A DNA stretch of 64,000 nt from Mesocentrotus franciscanus (Eukaryota > Echinodermata > Echinoidea > Camarodonta > Strongylocentrotidae), in NCBI GenBank assembly GCA_037976565.1, contig CP137667.1, forward strand, positions 186,001 to 250,000, given 5' to 3'. The notes under the pieces were generated by a model. That model worked only from the letters and a program-made list of their open reading frames with translations. It was not told the origin of the DNA and did not search any database. Within the stretch, counting starts at the first letter, position 1. Each line of letters begins with the position of its first letter. The translations under genes and the position numbers were made by a program. Of this stretch, positions 57,703-64,000 are shown piece after piece.

Positions 57703-58743
57703 CTGCAAATAAATCAAGAACACGCATTAAGTAATGAATGAGAAGTCGATAAAAAATCAATTCTGTAAAGGTTATCTGATTTTGAAAGGTGACCCGACAT
57801 TTGCTCCTGCATGCAGATCCACAAGGTGTTTAAACAAATATTAACAGCAACATGTTTGAATTTGGATTGTACAGCTTTAAAAGTCAGCTGCAAGTAAATA
57901 TTCCTTCTCAACCAAATTTTTTAATGAAATAGTAATGATAAGATTTATTTGAAAATGCTTCAAAATATGGCTCAGCTTGCACCAGAGTGCATCTTAGAAC
58001 CTTAGATACCTTCACGCAAGCCCTATAGAGCCTGGCTACAAGCCTCACAAGGGACTTACTGCTTAACATACATGAGTTCTTACTTTTTCCACGTTCCAAT
58101 TTACAAGTTTGAATTTTCATTTTTTGTTTGTGTGGACCTCACTAGCTCCTGCATCAAAAATAGACGGAATGTGATTTTTTTGTTTCTCGTAATCCATGTT
58201 TTTTTTTCAATAGGCTTAATATATGTTTTCTAAAAATTATCATGTTTTATAAAATGGGTCTGTAATTATAACAAGGGGCAGACTAGGAGTAATTTAAATT
58301 TGGATCGGGAATTTCGGTACGATACGGTGACTGTATCTTCCTCAACATGCCCTTTTAGTTCTACATGCCCGTCTGCATGCCCGACTTATAAAAATGCAAC
58401 ATGCCCGAGTAATCGCCCAACCATGAACTATGGCCTAGTTTGCAGGCCCAAACCCTTATCAGTCGATGTGCGTACAACAGTGTGTGCACTGTGAGTCTAG
58501 GGTGACAGCCTACTGCATAGGCTCTGTGACACAGCCAGAGACTGTCAGAGCTAGGCTCTGCTCAATGCTCCTCTGCTCAAGGAATTGTGGTTAAATGTCA
58601 AAGTAGAGTCTACGTCTAAAGACTACTATCGACCGGTCTTGTGTAAACGAGAACACTAAATATGCCGCCCCTGATTACAAAAACAGATTTTGTCGGATTC
58701 GGGAGAAACGGCCGTACGTATCGAGTTCTGTAAGTTATCTTAC

Positions 58744-58815
58744 CACAGCTTCCTGCCACTATCAGGATGAAGAACAGACACAGCAAACAGCTACTGATTC
58801 GGGTTCTTTCCGCCT
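58744..58815 (-). CDS. Candidate 72-bp exon with hydrophobic segment
   Basis: A T-rich tract and TTTCAG acceptor precede it on the minus strand, and GTAAG follows. The 72 bp in phase 1 read EAERTRISS then CLLCLFFILIVAGSC, a strongly hydrophobic 14-16 residue segment that could be a signal peptide or membrane anchor. It joins in frame with the exon at 59978-60035 and, by phase, with 57658-57702. Confidence 0.35.
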
Positions 58816-59510
58816 CTGAAAAAAAAAATACATTTAAAGATAATTTTGTAATGCTTAGTATCGGTTCTAGAATATTATTACAATGTAATATCATTTTTTT
58901 GTTTTTTGTTGGGGGTTCTGAGGGTTGGGCGGGGATCGAGGCTTGAATGTTCTTGCATTCGTTTTCTAGATGTGCCTCGCAACTTTTCTTTGTGGGGTCG
59001 GGGTCGCCTCCTATAGCCTCCCTCCAAAACGTTACTGGTAATGATCATGCGAATACAATGTGAAACTATCTCGGAGTTATTTAGAAAGGGTGATGACATA
59101 CATGTGTGTATTTAAATTGGTGGGTACACTATGCGTTTTCAGAATCTTCAAAATTATATGAAATCGACTCAATTAATCTTGCTGAAAATCACATGCCCTG
59201 AACACAGAAATTGCTATGTGGGATATCGACACAGGTGGCATGAATGTTTGGTCTACCTTTCAGCTATGTCACATCTATTTCATATTTCAAATATGAGGGC
59301 ATTGGAAGAACTAGCCATTTCGGGTGACATTTTATTATATGATAGCCTTCTATAAAACTTACATGCAACGTGTGCAAAGAATGAGAAAGCTCACACAGTT
59401 ATTGTACTACTACACATTTACAAGAACTCATCCTTATCTTTAATGATAAAATGCACCAAATTGTATGTTAATTGTGAATACAGTAGCTGAGCAGTGGACG
59501 CATTTTCCGA
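58816..59510. other. Putative intron or unique DNA
   Basis: If the minus-strand exon chain is real this is intron. The plus-strand frame at 59131-59355 has no recognisable domain. Confidence 0.35.
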
Positions 59511-59519
59511 ATTCCCAGA

Positions 59520-59815
59520 GGCATGGTGATGATGAGGAGGAGAAGGATGATGTAGTAGTAATAATGATATTGACGTTGATAGTTGTGGTGGTGTGGTGAT
59601 GATGACAATGATGATGATGATGGTGGTGGTGGTGATGATGGTGGTGGTGGTGGTGGTGGTGGTGATGATGATGGTGATGAGGAGGAAGAGGAGGAGGAGA
59701 AGGATGATGTAGTAGTAATATTGACGATGAAGTTGATAGTTGTGGTGGTGTGGTGGTGATAATGATGATGATGATGATGGTGGTGGTGGTGATGATAAGG
59801 ATGATGATGATGATT
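59520..59815. repeat. GGT/GAT microsatellite with internal duplication
   Basis: Interrupted GGT/GAT trinucleotides. A 65-bp segment beginning GGAGAAGGATGATGTAGTAG occurs near 59537 and again near 59695. His-rich and Ser-rich frames on the minus strand are artefacts. Confidence 0.92.
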
Positions 59816-59977
59816 TATGATGATAATCCCAGCGGTCTTCACATTTTTTTTTAAATTCAGTACTAATTATGTAGCCCCGGCCTGTTTCACACTTAATTAT
59901 TTACACCTAGAGCTCAATATATGATTCTTGTTTTCAAGACAAAGGCTCTGCATCCATGAAAACTTTAATGTTCATAC

Positions 59978-60035
59978 CAGCTCCCCAAATACATGTAATT
60001 GTCAAAACCAGAAGCATCGAATAAAAATACTTCAA
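59978..60035 (-). CDS. Candidate first coding exon with signal peptide
   Basis: An A-rich strand on plus corresponds to a pyrimidine tract and TTGCAG acceptor on minus; GTATG is the donor. The ATG at 60017-60015 starts MLLVLTITCIWGA, a typical signal-peptide core, and ends in phase 1. This fits the next candidate exon at 58815. A possible upstream non-coding exon ends with TTCAG/GTAAG at 60130; its own ATG (60139) would run into a stop after splicing. Confidence 0.35.
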
Positions 60036-60129
60036 CTGCAATAAAAAAAAAGGCAAATCATCTTTAGTAAACAATACAGTATCGTACCTTCAGAAATTAA
60101 AACAAAATGTTAAAACACATAATTCTTAC

Positions 60130-60230
60130 CTGAAGGCATCTTTAGCGGTGAAATGGATTTTGAAGCTTTGAGAAGAAGTTGGAAGTGATGTCAATTTTTC
60201 CTGTAGAACCTCAAAATATTTTCTTATAAG
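60130..60230 (-). other. Candidate 5' non-coding exon
   Basis: A good donor (CAG/GTAAG, exon end 60130) follows an ATG at 60139. If spliced to 60035, that ATG frame ends at a TGA made at the next junction, so it would act as a short upstream frame. Start of the exon is not determined. Confidence 0.25.
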
Positions 60231-60235
60231 AATTT

Positions 60236-60768
60236 CTCGATGAACATGAAATCTGACCGTGTTATATCAGGTTAAATGGATTTGATGAAGCAAGCGTTTG
60301 TGAAACAAAAACAACACCGTATTAGAATCTCCGCCCACAGTTTCTGATCGCATCAGTAATCGCCTGTGCATTAAAAGTGAATTTACAGGACTGTGGGAAG
60401 TTTGAAATTTACTCGTTAGAAAATCTATAAAACTTGATCGCAACTGATCGATTTATTTTTACTGAGCATGGACATGTAACGATCGAAGTGAAATATCTAA
60501 AACAATAAGTTGAGAGGTCAAAGAACAGGCAGTACCCGCTTCTAAAATTGTAAGTGCAAACTTTTTCTAGGGCAATTTACACTTGCAACCAAACATGCCA
60601 AAAGAGGCCAAACCGGGGCCTGACCGCGATCTTTTGGTGAAGTTGCTAGGCAACTACGCCAAACCGGAAAAGATGCCAAGCTAGAATCATTGGTTAATAA
60701 TGCGCGTGCAGAACAACATGATCAAATGTGGTTTCATATACATCCTCATTGCTAGGAAAATGTTTTTT
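60236..60768. other. Unique DNA upstream of array 3
   Basis: Could include the promoter of the minus-strand candidate gene, but I see no clear TATA or initiator. Array 3 starts abruptly after a run of T at 60763-60768. Confidence 0.35.
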
Positions 60769-61151
60769 AGGTGGTCTGTTGTCAACAGACCACCTATTAA
60801 TTTCGTCAGAATTTTCTTTCTTTATTATTATTTATTAGGTGATCTGTCAACGACAGATCACCTATTGATTTCGTCAGAATTTTCTTTCTTTATTATTAGG
60901 TGATCTGTCATTGACAGATCACCTATTGATTTCGTCAGAATTTTCTTTCTTTATTAGGTGATCTGTCATTGACAGATCACCTATTATTTCGTCAGAATTT
61001 TCTTTCTTTATTATTAGGTGATCTGTCATTGACAGATCACCTATGATTTCGTCAGAATTTTCTTTCTTTATTCTTTATTCTTTATTCTTTATTAGGTGAT
61101 CTGTCATTGACAGATCACCTATTGATTTCGTCAGAATTTTCTTTCTTTATT

Positions 61152-61155
<4 letters not shown>
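60769..61155 (+). repeat. Hairpin minisatellite, 6 copies, covariant arms
   Basis: Copies begin at 60769, 60837, 60898, 60956, 61016 and 61094. The first has arms AGGTGGTCTGTTG and CAACAGACCACCT, a perfect 13-bp pairing. The others have AGGTGATCTGTC and GACAGATCACCT, a perfect 12-bp pairing. Compared with AGGTGGTCTGTCG/CGACAGATCACCT of arrays 1 and 2, two arm positions differ with pairing kept. Confidence 0.93.
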
Positions 61156-61193
<38 letters not shown>

Positions 61194-62373
61194 TTTCATC
61201 CGTACACTTTTTTGTGTAAACGTTTACTCGAAATCGACATGGTCAATTTCCTTCAAATTTCTGTCAGTCATCAGGCCCTATAATATCAAGTTCTAGTAAC
61301 TTTCTCAAGGTCATGGGGTCATCGTGACGTCATCCAGGCGCCATTTTGTAAACATCAGGTCATTATCTTATCTCGATAACGAGTAATCAAAAATCAACCA
61401 TATTTGGTATACATCAATTTTAGGTCAAAGGTCAACAAAAATGTCGACAAAATCCGCGTGCGCACCTCGACGCGCGCGTACGCGCGCATCAAAATTTCAA
61501 AATGCTCCAATTCGTCCCAAATTTTGTTTGCACGTTTCAGGCCATTTTAAGCATTTTCAAAATTTGCGCGCGCGCACTATGCGCGCGCGTTTTCGCGCGT
61601 TTGGCATTTTGCAACATAGAATCGCCAAATTTTCTCTGTCATCATATTTGGCATATTTTTCCAAGCATTTTGATACCTTGTTCACTTTTTCTGACCAGTA
61701 ATAACGCAATGAGCGTCCGTCAAAGTATAACAGCACCCGCGGACCGCTATCTCTATCCACAATACATAGGCAAAAACATGCCTATACAAAACTCATTGTA
61801 ACTCTTCAGAATGGATGGAACCCCCAATTTTTTTCATATTTGGATAGATTATGAGTCGGAGATATGATTTCATGTCTCATTTGACCCTCAATTAACTCAT
61901 GACGTCATCATAATGGCCTCCGAACTCAAAATTTCAATTTGCATATTATGACGTCAGCATATTTTGGAAAATTGATTGTATCTCTGTAAATATTGATCGA
62001 TTTTCTTCCAAATTTTGATATGTTCTAGCTGAGACAATTCTCTACAAATGCAGTCACCACGATTTTCATTTTGACAAAGGCATCATGGCGTATTTTTGCG
62101 ATTAAAGGAGGCATGTCAATTTTTCACATTTTGCGTGTATTCTCTATGGGACATGACTTTTTCCAAAACTGGATTCTACATTCCGTCTTTCGCGAGCAAT
62201 ATCTCCGTCGTTTTAGTTTTGTTTTTGCTGAGCTTTGAGTATGTTGTAGCTGAGACAATAAGCTATCACAAGTGTGCCCTTTATTTTTCGATCAGATGCC
62301 GGGATCATGCTCATATTTCACTTGCAAAGTGGGATTTGAGAATTCCATTTTCCGTTCACGTGTAATGTCTATG

Positions 62374-62447
62374 TGGATTATTTTGGTATAGTGGTCATAG
62401 CACTTGCCTCCCATTCCGGCGACCCAAGTTCGATTCCTGGTGGGTCA
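62374..62447 (+). tRNA. tRNA-Gly(CCC)-like pseudogene, copy 10
   Basis: Identical by eye to the copy at 7042 although the surrounding unit is one of the most diverged. Followed by 16 T. Confidence 0.6.
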
Positions 62448-63632
62448 TTTTTTTTTTTTTTTTGCCGTCGTTTTAAATTTGATTTTATGATCTTCTTCGA
62501 CTATTATAACATATTATCATATACAATCACAAACAATGTAATAAAATGCCTAATTTTGCGTGTTATATCTATGGGAGAAGAATGTCAATCGTTTGAGTAC
62601 AACCCTATGGGAAATCTGATTCCTTGTCGTGTATTAAACCTATAGGGTTAATCTCCCAAGTCTGTTGGAATATATCAAATCATCCCATTTTCATGATGTT
62701 TAGTCTCCTTCCCAGACGTTTATACTTTCCAGTTATTCAGCCCAGGTATATGCAATGTTTACGTCTCTCCCGCGGACATAGAATTGTTTACATGTCTATA
62801 ACTTCTCTCTTTCTCTATAATATAGTAAATATTCAATTCTATTTATGCTGGAAATATTAAATGCATCGTTCTCCATTGCATCTCTTTCTCTTGCTCTCTC
62901 TCTCCTCTCTCTCTGTTTCCCTTCCCCTCTCTTGATCTGCCCTCTATCCTTCTCTTGCTCTCTCATTGCATCTCTCTCTCTACTCTTTCACTCTCTCCCT
63001 ATCTCTGTCTCCCTCTCTTGCTCTGCCTAGCTCCCTCTGTCTCTGCCTCTCATTGTATACTCTCTCACCCTCTCCCTTTCCCGGCCTCTGGTTCTCGTTC
63101 TCCCTCCGATATCTATTGTAATTTTCTTTAATTTCCACTAGCTCTTCATTTTGCCCTTTGTATTCTTATTTCACCCCTACCATGTTTCCTTATACTATCC
63201 TCTCTACTTCAAAGTGTATGCATTCTGATTCCTCTTTCTTTCCTCGGTCCAGCTCATGTATTTTTACATGTCAATAACTCGTCTCCCTCTCTCCTTCTCT
63301 ATATCTATATTTTCATTAAATTTCATTATGATCATGATTTTGATCATAATCATTTCTCAATATTTTGTTCATCAGTTAAGTTATCACTTCAGTTCAGGTC
63401 ACAGTTCAATCTATCAGTTCATTCATCAGTTCATCAGTTTAGCTCATCAATTCAGTTCATTTCACATCAGTTCAATATATCAGTTCATCAGTACTTCATT
63501 CATCAGTTCATATCTTAATACATCATTTTACATTAACATCATTAAATTGGATCATTGAATTGAAGATTAGCATGATCATAAGAATTGAAGACAGATCACC
63601 TAATTCGTCCTGATGACGAATTACTTTTCTAG

Positions 63633-64000
63633 TTCTTTATTAGGTGATCTGTCATTGACAGATCACCTATTGATTTCGTCAGAATTTTCTTTCTTCTTTA
63701 TTTATTAGGTGGTCTGTCGTCTTCGACAGATCACCTATTGATTTCGTCAGAATTTTCTTTCTTTCTTTATTTTTATTTCCTACACTTTTTTGTGTAGAGG
63801 ATAACTCAAGATCAGTTCAGTCAATTTCGTTCAATTTTGGCACAGTCATAGGTCATTGTCATAAGACGTGACAGGAACATTTTCAAGGTCATCAGGTCAT
63901 CGTGACGTCATCCAGGCGCCATTTTGTGAAATCACATTATCAATCATATCTTCATGATGCGTCATCAAAGGTAATTCATATTCATATCACATATACTTCA
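63633..64000 (+). mobile_element. Array unit 18 (right-truncated)
   Basis: Two hairpin copies, one of each subfamily: AGGTGATCTGTC at 63642 and AGGTGGTCTGTCG at 63707. The opening segment and the start of the regulatory block (DR2 and TGACGTCA near 63885-63910) follow, then the window ends. Confidence 0.85.

Larger units (their letters stand above)
60769..63632 (+). mobile_element. Array unit 17 with subfamily-2 hairpins
   Basis: Six hairpin copies (60769-61155), a diverged regulatory block (about 61305-61500; TGACGTCA kept, most AGGTCA pairs lost), tRNA-Gly-like element (62374-62447), CT-rich tract (about 62890-63110), CAGTTCATC minisatellite (about 63365-63535), and terminal stem-loop with CTAG at 63629-63632. 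The inverse motif before the stem-loop reads GACAGATCACCT (63590-63601), unlike GACAGACCACCT elsewhere. Confidence 0.87.
60769..64000 (+). repeat. Array 3: modular repeat array (2 units, runs off window)
   Basis: Same family and orientation as arrays 1 and 2. The left border is sharp at AGGTGGTCTGTTG (60769). The hairpins here are a distinct subfamily with AGGTGATCTGTC arms. Confidence 0.9.

Noticed and set aside
59468..59842. His/Ser/Pro-rich minus-strand frame
   Set aside because: Trinucleotide GGT/GAT microsatellite; no domain and no splice context.

Overview
This is a eukaryotic, repeat-dominated window. It contains spliced exons with consensus GT/AG borders, EGF-like exons with phase-1 ends, non-LTR retrotransposon pieces, tRNA-derived SINEs, microsatellites and two 500-bp N gaps, and no prokaryotic gene organisation. 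The calcium-binding EGF exons, the style of the SINEs and MITEs and the CT/GA-rich low complexity suggest a marine deuterostome, most likely an echinoderm such as a sea urchin. That assignment is inference. No complete protein-coding gene could be established.

About two thirds of the window is three arrays of one modular, head-to-tail repeat family: array 1 at 1-24583, array 2 at 35948-50671 (cut by a gap) and array 3 at 60769-64000 (runs off the end). I count 19 units (three truncated by the window or a gap), 1.15 to 4.7 kb long. Seventeen unit ends are visible. All carry an 8-bp stem-loop (arms AATTCGTC and GACGAATT) followed after 6-7 bases by CTAGTT. Many units, including both that abut unique DNA, open with one or more copies of a 55-84 bp minisatellite built around the palindrome AGGTGGTCTGTCG/CGACAGATCACCT. 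The unit end carries the inverse of that motif, GACAGACCACCT. Between the ends the modules are interchangeable: a block dense in TGACGTCA and AGGTCA motifs, CG-alternating palindromes, a 224-bp satellite (8 monomers in each of two units), one of two tRNA-like sequences, a CT-rich tract, and a CAGTTCATC minisatellite. The architecture resembles non-autonomous rolling-circle elements of the Helitron/Helentron type, but I see no Rep/helicase, so this is a hypothesis.

The first unique island (25101-35947) is a graveyard of nested mobile DNA. It has two LINE fragments, one split by a 302-bp MITE with TTA flanks. It also has a 4.3-kb long-inverted-repeat element (28459-32787) inserted into an AGT microsatellite with TTA on both sides; that element carries a decayed XPG/FEN1-like gene and itself contains a 263-bp MITE. 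Two EGF-like exons follow (one with an in-frame TGA where a cysteine is expected), then a tandem duplication, a SINE head and a 56-bp near-perfect palindrome just before array 2.

The second unique island (51172-60768) has a broken THAP domain, GA/CT microsatellites, two SINEs fused head to head, another SINE, and a 414-bp MITE with TTA flanks. It also has a possible minus-strand gene made of short phase-1 exons encoding a signal-peptide-like segment, and a GGT/GAT microsatellite. Most long open frames in the window are frames through CT-rich or trinucleotide repeats and are not genes.
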